Assembly: GCA_033558025.1 (NCBI GenBank)
Contig: JAUCEF010000005.1
Coordinates: 2,356,001-2,420,000, forward strand
From: Phytophthora sp. 'mugwort'
Taxonomy: Eukaryota; Oomycota; Peronosporomycetes; Peronosporales; Peronosporaceae
Direction: 5' to 3'
Length of the DNA: 64,000 bases
The notes beneath the pieces were generated by a model. The model saw only the letters and a list, made by a program, of their open reading frames with translations. It was not told the DNA's origin and did no database searches. This document shows positions 9,723-20,355 of this stretch, piece by piece. The first letter of the stretch is position 1, and each line of letters starts with the position of its first letter. Made by a program: the position numbers and the translations under genes.

Positions 9723-12422
9723 TTACGCCGAAGCACTGTCCTCCTTCTTCAGCTTCAGAGCCGCCTGCGCAGCCGCCAGACGAGCGATCATCACGCGCAT
9801 CGGAGAGCACGACACGTACTTGAGACCCACCTTCTCGAAGAACTCGATCGACTGCGGGTCGCCGCCGTGCTCGCCGCAGATGCCCAGCTCGATCGTGGGC
9901 CGTGTCGCGCGGCCGCGCTCCACGGCCAGACGCACCAGCTCGCCCACACCCTCCTGGTCCAGCGTCTCGAACGGGTCCTTCTCCAGCAGGCCATGCTTCA
10001 CATAGTACGACAGGAACTTGGCCTGCGCGTCGTCGCGAGAAATGCCGAACGTCATCTGCGTCAGGTCGTTGGTGCCGAACGAGAAGAACTCTGCCACCTC
10101 GGCCAGCTTGCCGGCCTGCAACGCACCGCGCGGCACCTCGATCATCGTGCCTACCTTGTAGTCAAACGCCTTGCCACGCTTACCGATCACATCCTGCACC
10201 ACCGACTTTACCAGCTTCACCTGCTGCTCCAGCTCCTCGATCGAGCCCACCAACGGGATCATGATGTGCGGGTGCACTGAGATGCCCTCGCCCGCCACCT
10301 TCACGGCTGCCTCCGCGATGGCCTTCGCCTGCATCTCCGTGATGCCCGGGTGTACGATGCCCAGACGGCAGCCACGCAGACCCATCATCGGGTTCGCCTC
10401 CTTCAGGCCGGCAAGACGAGCCTGCACTGTCGCCTTGCCCACCTTCATCTCCCGCGCCAGCGTCGCGCACAGATCGTCAAGAGCACTGCCCTCGTGCGGC
10501 AGGAACTCGTGCAGCGGCGGGTCCAGCATACGGATGGTCACGGGGAGACCGTCCATGGCGCGGAAGATGCCCTCGAAGTCTCCCTGCTGGAACTTACACA
10601 GCGCATCCAGAGCCTCTTGCTGCGCCGGAGAGTCCAACTCCACGGCACCGATCATGCGGCGCACAGCGGCGATACGCTCCGGAGAGCTGAAGAACATGTG
10701 CTCCGTACGCGTCAGGCCAATTCCCTGAGCGCCGTGCGCACGAGCCTCGCGAGCATCCTCGGGCGTGTCTGCGTTCGTGAACACCTCCATACGGCGGTGC
10801 GCGTCCACCCACTTCATGAACTGCGCTAGCTCACCACTCATCGCTGCCTTCTGCAGCGCCTGCTCGCCCTTGATCACCTCGCCTGTCGTGCCGTTTACGC
10901 TGATGTAGTCGCCCTCGCCCAAGACCACCTCGTTACCATCCGCTGATCGCACGCGCATGGTCTTGCTGTTCGCGTCGATCGACAGCGCGCTGCAGCCGCA
11001 CACGCACGGCTTTCCCCAGCCACGGGCCACCACGGCAGCGTGCGACGTCATGCCGCCGCGAGACGTCAGGATACCCTCAGCAGCGTGCATGCCGCCGACG
11101 TCCTCCGGAGACGTCTCCTCACGCACCAGCATCACGTTCTCGCCGCGAGCGAACCACGCTTCGGCATCCGCCGCCGTGAACACGATCTTGCCTACTGCCG
11201 CGCCCGGAGACGCCGGCAGGCCTCGGCACAGCACGTCCTTTTGGTACGCCTTCTCGTTAGCGAAGCTCGGGTGCAGTAGCTGGTCCAGATGCCGCGGCTC
11301 CACCAGCATCACGGCCTCCTCTTCCGTGATCAGTTTCTCGCGCCACATGTCCACGGCGATCTTCAAAGCCGCGGGGCCCGTGCGCTTGCCGTTACGCGTC
11401 TGCAGCATGAACAGCACACCGTCCTGCACAGTGAACTCCGTGTCCTGCACGTCCTTGAAGTGCGTCTCCAGCGTGTGCACCGTCTCATCCAGCTGCTTGT
11501 ACACGATCGGCATCTTCTGTGCCAGCTCCGAGATCGGCTGCGGCGTACGGATGCCTGCCACCACATCCTCACCCTGCGCGTTCAGCAGGAACTCGCCATA
11601 CAGCTTGTTCTCACCGTTGGCCGGGTTACGCGTGAACAGCACGCCCGTGCACGACTGGTCGTTGATGTTGCCGTACACCATGGCCTGCACGTTCACGGCT
11701 GTGCCCTTGAGGCCCGTGATCTTGTTGATCTCGCGGTACTTGACAGCGCGCGGGATATTCCACGAGTGGAACACGGCCTCGATTCCCATGCGCATCTGCT
11801 CCCACGGGTCCGACGGGAACGACTTGCCGTGCTTCTCGTACACCTTCTTGTACTTCTGCACCAGCTCCTGCAGGTCGGTGGCCGTCAGTTCCACGTCAAA
11901 CGTCACGTGACGGGCCTGTTTCATGGCCGACAGCTCCTCCTCAAAGTCGTCGTGAGGGATCTCCAGCACTACATCGCCGAACATCTGCAGCAGACGACGG
12001 TAGCAGTCGTACGCGAAGCGGTCGCCGCCGCGCTTGGCCACGCCCTTGACGATCTCGTCGTTCAGACCCAAGTTCAGCACCGTGTCCATCATGCCGGGCA
12101 TCGAGATGGCCGCCCCCGAGCGCACCGACACCAGCAGCGGGTTCGTCGCGTCGGCAAACGTCACACCCAGCGTCTTCTCCATCAGGTGCACGCCCGAGCG
12201 CACCTCGTCCATCAGGCCGTGAGGCAGACGGCCGCCCACCGCGTAGAATTCTTGGCACACCTCCGTCGTGATGGTCAGTCCGGGCGGCAAGTTCACGCCG
12301 TTGCGTGCCATTTGGCACAGGTTGGCGCCCTTACCGCCCAGCAGCGGCTTCATGCTGCCGTTGCCCTTGCTTTCACCCTTCACGAACGTGAAGACGCGCG
12401 GGTGCTGCAGCACTTGACTCAT
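9723..12422 (-). CDS. PPDK: Pyruvate phosphate dikinase (copy 3)
   Basis: An 899-residue PPDK with all catalytic elements of copy 2 (phospho-His 461, Cys849, ATP-grasp). It differs from copy 2 by Leu for Val in the GVN(V/L)PPG segment, which is private to this copy, and shares Asn497 with copy 2. At codon 216 it has GCC, shared with copy 4, while copies 2 and 5 have GCT. It starts with MSQVLQ at 12,422. Its initiator-like element (CTTCATTCCTCAAC on the minus strand, 12,458-12,471) resembles that of copies 2 and 5, but sequence further upstream is different. It lies head-to-head with copy 4 across a 1082-bp intergenic region, and its 3' flank matches that of copies 1, 2 and 4. Confidence 0.97.
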   Translation of the reverse strand: MSQVLQHPRVFTFVKGESKGNGSMKPLLGGKGANLCQMARNGVNLPPGLTITTEVCQEFYAVGGRLPHGLMDEVRSGVHLMEKTLGVTFADATNPLLVSVRSGAAISMPGMMDTVLNLGLNDEIVKGVAKRGGDRFAYDCYRRLLQMFGDVVLEIPHDDFEEELSAMKQARHVTFDVELTATDLQELVQKYKKVYEKHGKSFPSDPWEQMRMGIEAVFHSWNIPRAVKYREINKITGLKGTAVNVQAMVYGNINDQSCTGVLFTRNPANGENKLYGEFLLNAQGEDVVAGIRTPQPISELAQKMPIVYKQLDETVHTLETHFKDVQDTEFTVQDGVLFMLQTRNGKRTGPAALKIAVDMWREKLITEEEAVMLVEPRHLDQLLHPSFANEKAYQKDVLCRGLPASPGAAVGKIVFTAADAEAWFARGENVMLVREETSPEDVGGMHAAEGILTSRGGMTSHAAVVARGWGKPCVCGCSALSIDANSKTMRVRSADGNEVVLGEGDYISVNGTTGEVIKGEQALQKAAMSGELAQFMKWVDAHRRMEVFTNADTPEDAREARAHGAQGIGLTRTEHMFFSSPERIAAVRRMIGAVELDSPAQQEALDALCKFQQGDFEGIFRAMDGLPVTIRMLDPPLHEFLPHEGSALDDLCATLAREMKVGKATVQARLAGLKEANPMMGLRGCRLGIVHPGITEMQAKAIAEAAVKVAGEGISVHPHIMIPLVGSIEELEQQVKLVKSVVQDVIGKRGKAFDYKVGTMIEVPRGALQAGKLAEVAEFFSFGTNDLTQMTFGISRDDAQAKFLSYYVKHGLLEKDPFETLDQEGVGELVRLAVERGRATRPTIELGICGEHGGDPQSIEFFEKVGLKYVSCSPMRVMIARLAAAQAALKLKKEDSASA

Positions 12423-13504
12423 GTGGTTGTTGGGATTACTTGCTTTTAATTAAGCTAGTTGAGGAATGAAGTCGAAATGCCCTAATGTTGGCGGACTTGC
12501 TGGTCGATGGAGGCCAGGAGACCTTTCTCCTTCCTTGCAGCAGCCTCTTGGAGTAGGCTGCTCTGAGTTACTGTAAGCGCGGGCGTGTGGGCCTGCATCA
12601 GATACGCGTGGCTGGCGCCACACCAAGCAAGTGCTGTCTATTCCGACCGTTGTTGATTGCTAAGACGGTGGAAGCGAGCCGCAGCACGTCTGCTTCATCT
12701 TTGCCGTTTTGTGTAGATGCAACGTATCATTCGTATTTCGTATCATGTGTGTGCTGCTACTAGCAGCCTGCTAGTCGCAGCAGCGACTTCCATGTTGAAG
12801 TGCGTCCGGTGCAGAGACACGCCCAACAGCGCTTCGCTTCATAGATGTAGGTCGGTCTAAGTCGACAGCTATTGGTAACTTTTGACCGCATTTCAATTCG
12901 GCGGTCGCCTTGGCATAAAACATGCACGATCCAGGAGCGCTTTAGAAATTTATAATAGAAACCAGTCGACAGCTTGAGAGCTTAGTGTTCCTTTTATATT
13001 CTTTATATGCTGGCTATTTTGGAAATACGATTGTAGTGAGTACAATACTGAGCACTAGTGTCAAGACCCAGGCCGTCGGGTTACGGTCGTCTTCCACAAG
13101 CATCAATATTCTGAAGATATGTATACTTCTGACAGAGACCATTGAATGATTCGTTAGAACGACTAAATGACTGAGTGAGTAATACACAACAACTAAAAGA
13201 CATTCTGGTAACATTTTCGAGCATGATGTACTTACGAAACATAATAACAAAATAATACACTGGTGGTAGTTTTTAGAAATACCCTGTCTATGTGACAATG
13301 AAAGTCCCTGCGTGACACCGCATCGTAAGTAAGAACGCTTCAAGTTGAAGTCGACTTATTTCATCGATCTACGAGGTCGACGAGCTTATCTAGGAAAGGT
13401 ATTTCGATTTTTGCGAGCAGCCTTTGCCGTTAGGTCCTAACCACCAGAGATTGCAAGGGGCTAGTTACCAAGCCAGTTCATTAACAGCAACCACACCATC
13501 AAGC
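12423..13504. other. Unique centre of palindrome II: divergent promoter of PPDK copies 3 and 4
   Basis: This 1082-bp stretch is not mirrored and holds no convincing gene. The part 12,590-12,935 is a diverged copy of the region upstream of the PPDK pseudogene (~6840-7180), in the same orientation and at a similar distance (~590 bp) from the downstream ATG. GTCGAC sites occur at 12,862, 12,965, 13,350 and 13,376. A weak TTCATTAACAGCA element at ~13,478 is the only initiator candidate for copy 4. Confidence 0.75.
12458..12471 (-). promoter_or_regulatory. Initiator-like element of PPDK copy 3
   Basis: On the minus strand it reads CTTCATTCCTCAAC, 36-49 nt before the ATG. It is a one-base variant of the initiator of copies 2 and 5, in the same position. 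Confidence 0.6.
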
Positions 13505-16204
13505 ATGAGTGAAGTGCTGCAGCACCCGCGCGTCTTCACGTTCGTGAAGGGCGAAAGCAAGGGCAACGGCAGCATGAAGCCGCTGCTGGGCGGTAAGGGC
13601 GCCAACCTGTGCCAAATGGCACGCAACGGCGTGAACGTGCCGCCCGGACTGACCATCACGACGGAGGTGTGCCAAGAATTCTACGCGGTGGGCGGCCGTC
13701 TGCCTCACGGCCTGATGGACGAGGTGCGCTCGGGCGTGCACCTGATGGAGAAGACGCTGGGTGTGACGTTCGCCGACGCGACAAACCCGCTGCTGGTGTC
13801 GGTGCGCTCGGGGGCGGCCATCTCGATGCCCGGCATGATGGACACGGTGCTGAACTTGGGTCTGAACGACGAGATCGTCAAGGGCGTGGCCAAGCGCGGC
13901 GGCGACCGCTTCGCGTACGACTGCTACCGTCGTCTGCTGCAGATGTTCGGCGATGTAGTGCTGGAGATCCCTCACGACGACTTTGAGGAGGAGCTGTCGG
14001 CCATGAAACAGGCCCGTCACGTGACGTTTGACGTGGAGCTGACGGCCACCGACCTGCAGGAGCTGGTGCAGAAGTACAAGAAGGTGTACGAGAAGCACGG
14101 CAAGTCGTTCCCGTCGGACCCGTGGGAGCAGATGCGCATGGGAATCGAGGCCGTGTTCCACTCGTGGAATATCCCGCGCGCTGTCAAGTACCGCGAGATC
14201 AACAAGATCACGGGCCTCAAGGGCACAGCCGTGAACGTGCAGGCCATGGTGTACGGCAACATCAACGACCAGTCGTGCACGGGCGTGCTGTTCACGCGTA
14301 ACCCGGCCAACGGTGAGAACAAGCTGTATGGCGAGTTCCTGCTGAACGCGCAGGGTGAGGATGTGGTGGCAGGCATCCGTACGCCGCAGCCGATCTCGGA
14401 GCTGGCACAGAAGATGCCGATCGTGTACAAGCAGCTGGATGAGACGGTGCACACGCTGGAGACGCACTTCAAGGACGTGCAGGACACGGAGTTCACTGTG
14501 CAGGACGGTGTGCTGTTCATGCTGCAGACGCGTAACGGCAAGCGCACGGGCCCCGCGGCTTTGAAGATCGCCGTGGACATGTGGCGCGAGAAACTGATCA
14601 CGGAAGAGGAGGCCGTGATGCTGGTGGAGCCGCGGCACCTGGACCAGCTACTGCACCCGAGCTTCGCTAACGAGAAGGCGTACCAAAAGGACGTGCTGTG
14701 CCGAGGCCTGCCGGCGTCTCCGGGCGCGGCAGTAGGCAAGATTGTGTTCACGGCGGCGGATGCCGAAGCGTGGTTCGCTCGCGGCGAGAACGTGATGCTG
14801 GTGCGTGAGGAGACGTCTCCGGAGGACGTCGGCGGCATGCACGCTGCTGAGGGTATCCTGACGTCTCGCGGCGGCATGACGTCGCACGCTGCCGTGGTGG
14901 CCCGTGGCTGGGGAAAGCCGTGCGTGTGCGGCTGCAGCGCGCTGTCGATCGACGCGAACAGCAAGACCATGCGCGTGCGATCAGCGGATGGTGACGAGGT
15001 GGTCTTGGGCGAGGGCGACTACATCAGCGTAAACGGCACGACAGGCGAGGTGATCAAGGGCGAGCAGGCGCTGCAGAAGGCAGCGATGAGCGGTGAGCTA
15101 GCGCAGTTCATGAAGTGGGTGGACGCGCACCGCCGTATGGAGGTGTTCACGAACGCAGACACGCCCGAGGATGCTCGCGAGGCTCGTGCGCACGGCGCTC
15201 AGGGAATTGGCCTGACGCGTACGGAGCACATGTTCTTCAGCTCTCCGGAGCGTATCGCCGCTGTGCGCCGCATGATCGGTGCCGTGGAGTTGGACTCTCC
15301 GGCGCAGCAAGAGGCTCTGGATGCGCTGTGTAAGTTCCAGCAGGGAGACTTCGAGGGCATCTTCCGCGCCATGGACGGTCTCCCCGTGACCATCCGTATG
15401 CTGGACCCGCCGCTGCACGAGTTCCTGCCGCACGAGGGCAGTGCTCTTGACGATCTGTGCGCGACGCTGGCGCGGGAGATGAAGGTGGGCAAGGCGACAG
15501 TGCAGGCTCGTCTTGCCGGCCTGAAGGAGGCGAACCCGATGATGGGTCTGCGTGGCTGCCGTCTGGGCATCGTACACCCGGGCATCACGGAGATGCAGGC
15601 GAAGGCCATCGCGGAGGCAGCCGTGAAGGTGGCGGGCGAGGGCATCTCAGTGCACCCGCACATCATGATCCCGTTGGTGGGCTCGATCGAGGAGCTGGAG
15701 CAGCAGGTGAAGCTGGTGAAGTCGGTGGTGCAGGATGTGATCGGTAAGCGTGGCAAGGCGTTTGACTACAAGGTAGGCACGATGATCGAGGTGCCGCGCG
15801 GCGCGTTGCAGGCCGGCAAGCTGGCCGAGGTGGCAGAGTTCTTCTCGTTCGGCACCAACGACCTGACGCAGATGACGTTCGGCATTTCTCGCGACGACGC
15901 GCAGGCCAAGTTCCTGTCGTACTATGTGAAGCATGGCCTGCTGGAGAAGGACCCGTTCGAGACGCTGGACCAGGAGGGTGTGGGCGAGCTGGTGCGTCTG
16001 GCCGTGGAGCGCGGCCGCGCGACACGGCCCACGATCGAGCTGGGCATCTGCGGCGAGCACGGCGGCGACCCGCAGTCGATCGAGTTCTTCGAGAAGGTGG
16101 GTCTCAAGTACGTGTCGTGCTCTCCGATGCGCGTGATGATCGCTCGTCTGGCGGCTGCGCAGGCGGCTCTGAAGCTGAAGAAGGAGGACAGTGCTTCGGC
16201 GTAA
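13505..16204 (+). CDS. PPDK: Pyruvate phosphate dikinase (copy 4)
   Basis: An 899-residue PPDK. It begins MSEVLQ where the other full copies have MSQVLQ, and carries Asp497 (shared with copy 5). The catalytic His461, the Thr two residues before it, and Cys849 are present. The frame is open 27 codons further upstream, but homology to the other copies starts at 13,505. Its 5' flank is unlike that of copies 2, 3 and 5 and instead resembles the region far upstream of the pseudogene, so this copy may be under different control. Silent sites in the 5' part (for example codon 216 GCC) agree with copy 3, whereas sites in the 3' part (residue 497 Asp, codon 738 GTG) agree with copy 5. Confidence 0.97.
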   Translation: MSEVLQHPRVFTFVKGESKGNGSMKPLLGGKGANLCQMARNGVNVPPGLTITTEVCQEFYAVGGRLPHGLMDEVRSGVHLMEKTLGVTFADATNPLLVSVRSGAAISMPGMMDTVLNLGLNDEIVKGVAKRGGDRFAYDCYRRLLQMFGDVVLEIPHDDFEEELSAMKQARHVTFDVELTATDLQELVQKYKKVYEKHGKSFPSDPWEQMRMGIEAVFHSWNIPRAVKYREINKITGLKGTAVNVQAMVYGNINDQSCTGVLFTRNPANGENKLYGEFLLNAQGEDVVAGIRTPQPISELAQKMPIVYKQLDETVHTLETHFKDVQDTEFTVQDGVLFMLQTRNGKRTGPAALKIAVDMWREKLITEEEAVMLVEPRHLDQLLHPSFANEKAYQKDVLCRGLPASPGAAVGKIVFTAADAEAWFARGENVMLVREETSPEDVGGMHAAEGILTSRGGMTSHAAVVARGWGKPCVCGCSALSIDANSKTMRVRSADGDEVVLGEGDYISVNGTTGEVIKGEQALQKAAMSGELAQFMKWVDAHRRMEVFTNADTPEDAREARAHGAQGIGLTRTEHMFFSSPERIAAVRRMIGAVELDSPAQQEALDALCKFQQGDFEGIFRAMDGLPVTIRMLDPPLHEFLPHEGSALDDLCATLAREMKVGKATVQARLAGLKEANPMMGLRGCRLGIVHPGITEMQAKAIAEAAVKVAGEGISVHPHIMIPLVGSIEELEQQVKLVKSVVQDVIGKRGKAFDYKVGTMIEVPRGALQAGKLAEVAEFFSFGTNDLTQMTFGISRDDAQAKFLSYYVKHGLLEKDPFETLDQEGVGELVRLAVERGRATRPTIELGICGEHGGDPQSIEFFEKVGLKYVSCSPMRVMIARLAAAQAALKLKKEDSASA

Positions 16205-17846
16205 GGGTGTGTGGAAAGGTGACCGATTTGCAACACCACTTCGACGGTGTTGCAGCTCGGAGCAAGAAAAGAGAGACCAGGCCAGGCTCGCGAAGCAAGC
16301 TAGCAAGTATGAGTCGCTCGTGCATGTGTGCATGTGCAGTGTAGTTGTCGAATAGTTGGGCGGCAACGTCTGCTGCGTGTTGAATCGAAACACGAATTGT
16401 TTATTGGATTGTATGCGGCGATGCCTAACGCAAAGCAGTGACGAAGCAGAAAATGTTAAATCCAAATTTTTGGGGGTCGTTGCTTTTGAAACACACACAA
16501 GGCTTTGTATTCAGGAACAAGATGTATGGCGAAACGAAACAGCGTTTCAGTCTGATCATATTTACGTTAGGGAATACAACTTATGGTGCCAACTGTTTTC
16601 CTGTTTCGTTGAAACCTGTGAAAGCACCGGTGTCTGCAGTACGGATGCTAGTTTGGCAAATCAACGGCTATACGTCGCGATAAGCACCCATCCGTACTAC
16701 TTGCAACCTCTTAGAAGTTAGTACTACGTAGTATATTGCAGTTATTAGCCCAGCAATCACCAGCGAATGCCCGCGTGTAATATCATCCGATACCGTGCTG
16801 GCTTCCTGTCTGGTGCCAGTAAAAATACGGTGTGCTATGCGGGATGTCTTCAAGCCTTGCCAGAGACTGTCAGTGGCCGTAGTAGAGTCATTTATCAAAG
16901 TAAGCTTGCATCATGGTGCTTCAACATGCTCGGATCGCACGCACGCGGGATGCCGACGCGAGCACGTCACCAAGTCTCAAAGTCACCTTGTAGATTGAAT
17001 TGGAACAGCCATGGATAGGCTTGTTGCGACGGCGGTAGGACAAGCATCAATCAATTGACCCGACCCTGATGATCGGTCTTGTCGTATAAGAGCATGCATG
17101 GACAGCGGGTGGTGGTGATACCTCTATGTTCGTACCCTAGCAAAAGCATTGGCCGCGACGGCACCCACGTCCAACAAGTGAACATCGTGACATGTCGTCT
17201 TTGGTGACCCACTCATCCGCATTACTAGTAATCGAAGGAGCGCTCTTTGGAGCCGATTCACTTTTGTGTAGCTTTCTCCAATCAGAGCCGAGCACGAGGG
17301 GGGGGGGAAGCCCAAGCAGCGCGAACCACATTGCCTGGAAATGACAACCTAGCTTCGGAAAATGTCCGTTTCTAATTGCGTGTTTAGAAATGGCGCCCCC
17401 GTAAAAAATCAATGCCTTGAAGTTCGCGCCCGACGCTTGTCTTTACTGTTCACGCGCGTCGACATAGCGAAGCGCTCAGACGAAGTCCTAGCAGATTGGG
17501 ACCTAGAAAGCGCCCCGTAATTTCAATCTTGAGCCAGCAGCGTCTCATAGTCGCACCACGGGCTTCGCGCGCAGGTCGCCGGGGGTCGCTCCGTTGCCGA
17601 GGACGGCCGAGCGCTCTGTCGTCGTGCCGATCGAGTTGGCCACGGACCTGCCTCGTTGCAAGACAGGACCCCGTCTTCTCCGAATCCTTCGGCGGTGCAC
17701 TCGCGCCCGGTGTCAGTCCTCGGAGTGAACGAACACAAGACACGCCTCACTTACACTCAAGAGTTCCACCCAAACGAAGTCATGCTGCACCGGATATTCC
17801 CTCTCAATACGATATCTGAATCAGGTGGCACTTCGTTTTAACGCAC
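16205..17846. other. Spacer between PPDK copy 4 and the mirrored pseudogene
   Basis: Mirror of 8081-9722. It has a conserved PPDK 3' flank to about 16,440, then a rearranged version of the flank of palindrome I. No gene was recognised, and a G-tract lies near 17,300. Confidence 0.75.
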
Positions 17847-18212
17847 ATGATCCACGCGCTGGACGACACCGGCTCCATGTCCATTTCATCCGCAGTTGCA
17901 ATGGCCGTCCGGATCCGGGCTCACCGACTCCACCAATTGGAATCGTCACTGCACGTCCACGTTGTGCGTCTCCGGCGGCCGAGTTGTGTCCAGCTTGACC
18001 TCGACCATCAAATCGTCGGACAGGTGCCCACCCACCATGTAGAATTCTTGGCACACCCCCGGGGTGCTGGTCAATCGACCTCCGTGGCTCCCCTACCGGC
18101 ACACAGACTACCGCTCTTGCCGAACAGCAGCAGCCTCGTGCCCCTGGCTGTCGCCCCAGTGTTTGCTCTTGACGAAAGTGCAGACACCCGTGTGCTGGAT
18201 CACTTGACTCAT
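17847..18212 (-). pseudogene. PPDK pseudogene, 5' fragment (right arm)
   Basis: Mirror copy of the fragment at 7715-8080 with the same disabling changes and almost the same sequence. One difference is that the word before the EcoRI-like GAATTC reads GCCAAGAATTC on the coding strand here and GCCAGGAATTC in the left copy. Because both copies share the same decay, the gene was already dead before the arms were duplicated, or conversion has kept them alike. Confidence 0.85.
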
Positions 18213-20306
18213 GCTGCTCTTGACTAGGTGAGTTGAGGAACGAACCGCCTCTTCCAGACTCTTGTCTGGAGGAGGAACGTGAGGAAAGCAGAGGAGATTC
18301 TGGCTGAGTCCGGCCTTTCAAAAGAAGAAAAATAGCTCGTCACCGTCGGGTCTCGAGATACTGTCGACCTTAATTCGTGTAATAGCACGGTTGTGATGTG
18401 TCTTCCTCGCCTCGTTCCAGATTCGAGCCCCCTCACACTTGCTTTTGAGTTGAATGGCACTACTATCTATCTGCTGCTCGAAGAGAAGACAGAAAACCGC
18501 ATGTTATATATGGGGAGTACCCCAGCCCTTCGGCATTAGCTCGTAATTTAGCACTAATGGCAATGGTAATTGAATATTGGTGATAACCACGATATCTTTC
18601 GTCGCCATTGGCTCACACGAACTCTGTACTCGCTTTCATACTCAATTCAGATCCAACAGGATTTTACGATGCTTAGATCATGATGTCCATGATAACCAAC
18701 CTATAGAGAAAGTTTAGAAATCAAATCTTCAGATTAGCTATGCTTCAAGATGTAGACGACTCCTAGATCGCGCATGTTTTATGCCAAAGACGACCGCCGA
18801 TATTGACGTGCGGTAGTCCTAAGTCGACTTAGACCGACCTACAATATTGGAACTCCGCCGGTACATAAGTTTTGCTTGCGTTTCTCTACACCGGACGAAC
18901 TTCAACATGAAAGTCACAGCCACAAATGCTACGAAGCGAAGCTGCATCCAGACAAACGGCAAGGAAGCAGCAGGCGCTGCTGCGGCTCGCTTTCGCTTCT
19001 TTTAGCAATCGTTAACCGTCCTACTCTTGGTGTGGCGCCAGCCGTGCGTACTGATGCAACCGCCTCGTCAACGGACCACGCACGCGCCCGAAGAAACTCA
19101 GTCCAAGAGGGAGAAAGTCTCCAATTATGATGGAGCCTCGGGGTCTTTGATTTTGAACCACGGATATTACATTCTAGATGTTACTTTTGGGTGGATAGCG
19201 ATTGTTTGACAAGGATCGAGCCTAATTGTCACTAAGGAAAGTTGCAAAACCTGGAATATTTCGTTAGCGATAGAGCCCCACGAGAGCTAGTAAAGAAAAC
19301 CTTTGCCTAATGAAATGCATCACTGTAATCATAATGCAAGCACTCAGCACCATCATTCACTGCATCGGGATAATTGCTCAAGCGTAGCGAGGAGCAGTAG
19401 GCATACCAGTCGCAAAAACGCGATCGTCATTTCGAGAAAAAGGGTCCAGCGCATTTGCTTTCTATTAGAATAAGATCAGAGCTGCAGGTGTAGTCGCCAT
19501 CATTTCTTGCACCAACGCTAGAGTACTGCAACCTTGTGGCTTGTATTTCTTGCGGTACATGATCGCCCGCTTCACGCCTCCAACAAATGACATGGAGGTG
19601 ACGTGAGTTTTGCATGCACACTCACCCGTCCAACAACCCTGACACTGCAGAGTACACACATAAGGGAATTCGCGCGCGATTTGGTAGCAACGATACAATA
19701 CGATGTCTCCTCCTTCACACGGTGTCAGCTGCAGCACACCACAACAGAATTACTGTAGTACAGAGGCTGCTTCGAGCGCTGCCGTAAGTTTTCGAAAAAA
19801 AACAGGAGCTAGACACGCGCTCTTCAAGTACATACTGCAACACATGCGACGGCTCTCTGCTTCGTGCGGATCGGTGTTCTATGTGTCCATGTCTAAAGCG
19901 GATAAGTCGGCGCGCGATGGAGTTGCCACTACCATTGTCACCACCCCGCTATCGCCCAGACTTTTGCCTCGCTACCTAGTTAGTCAACTATTAAGTATGT
20001 ATCTACCGCCGGAAACATCGTTTCTAAATTGATCATTTCTATCTAGTTTCTAAGCGGTAGTCGCGCAATGGACAAGACAGAACCAGATGGCTCGTCTACG
20101 CAACCTCAATTTGGAGACGATTTTCTTCAATGTCGTATAAACGAGTCCCCGTCGACATAGCCTTCGTCGACATTTACTGCTAGCACACCAGCTTGTGCGC
20201 CGCCCGCAAACTAGGTTGGATAGACAGTAACATCTTCGAAAGACGCCAAGCGACCACACTCTACGCAGCTCTCAGTAACTAAGCAAACTGCAGGCTTGCT
20301 TAAAGA
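18213..20306. other. Spacer between mirrored pseudogene and PPDK copy 5
   Basis: Mirror of 5620-7714, with a few substitutions and one single-base length difference. It holds only short unrecognised ORFs. It would contain the promoter of copy 5, including the paired GTCGAC sites near 20,151 and 20,166. Confidence 0.75.
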
Positions 20307-20320
20307 GCTCATTCCTCAAC
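20307..20320 (+). promoter_or_regulatory. Oomycete-type initiator of PPDK copy 5
   Basis: GCTCATTCCTCAAC lies 36-49 nt upstream of the ATG at 20,356 and matches the oomycete initiator core. It places the transcription start downstream of the earlier in-frame ATG at 20,296, so that ATG is unlikely to be used. Confidence 0.75.
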
Positions 20321-20355
20321 TCACTCAATTAAGAGCAAGCAATCACAATAATCAC

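Larger units (their letters stand above)
2676..12422 (-). repeat. Left arm of the large inverted repeat (palindrome II)
   Basis: The arm is PPDK (2871-5570), a ~4.1-kb spacer with a PPDK pseudogene, and PPDK (9723-12422). It is the reverse complement of 13,505-~23,250. Mirrored positions sum to 25,926 at copies 2/5 and 25,927 from the pseudogene inward, so a single-base length difference lies between 5570 and 7715. Identity is very high through genes and spacer and falls to roughly 90% only in the outermost ~195 bp (the 3' flanks of copies 2 and 5). Confidence 0.95.

Noticed and set aside
20296..20355. N-terminal extension MLKELIPQLTQL... of PPDK copies 2 and 5
   Set aside because: The initiator GCTCATTCCTCAAC lies inside this extension, so the mRNA would start after the upstream ATG, and copies 3 and 4 lack it.
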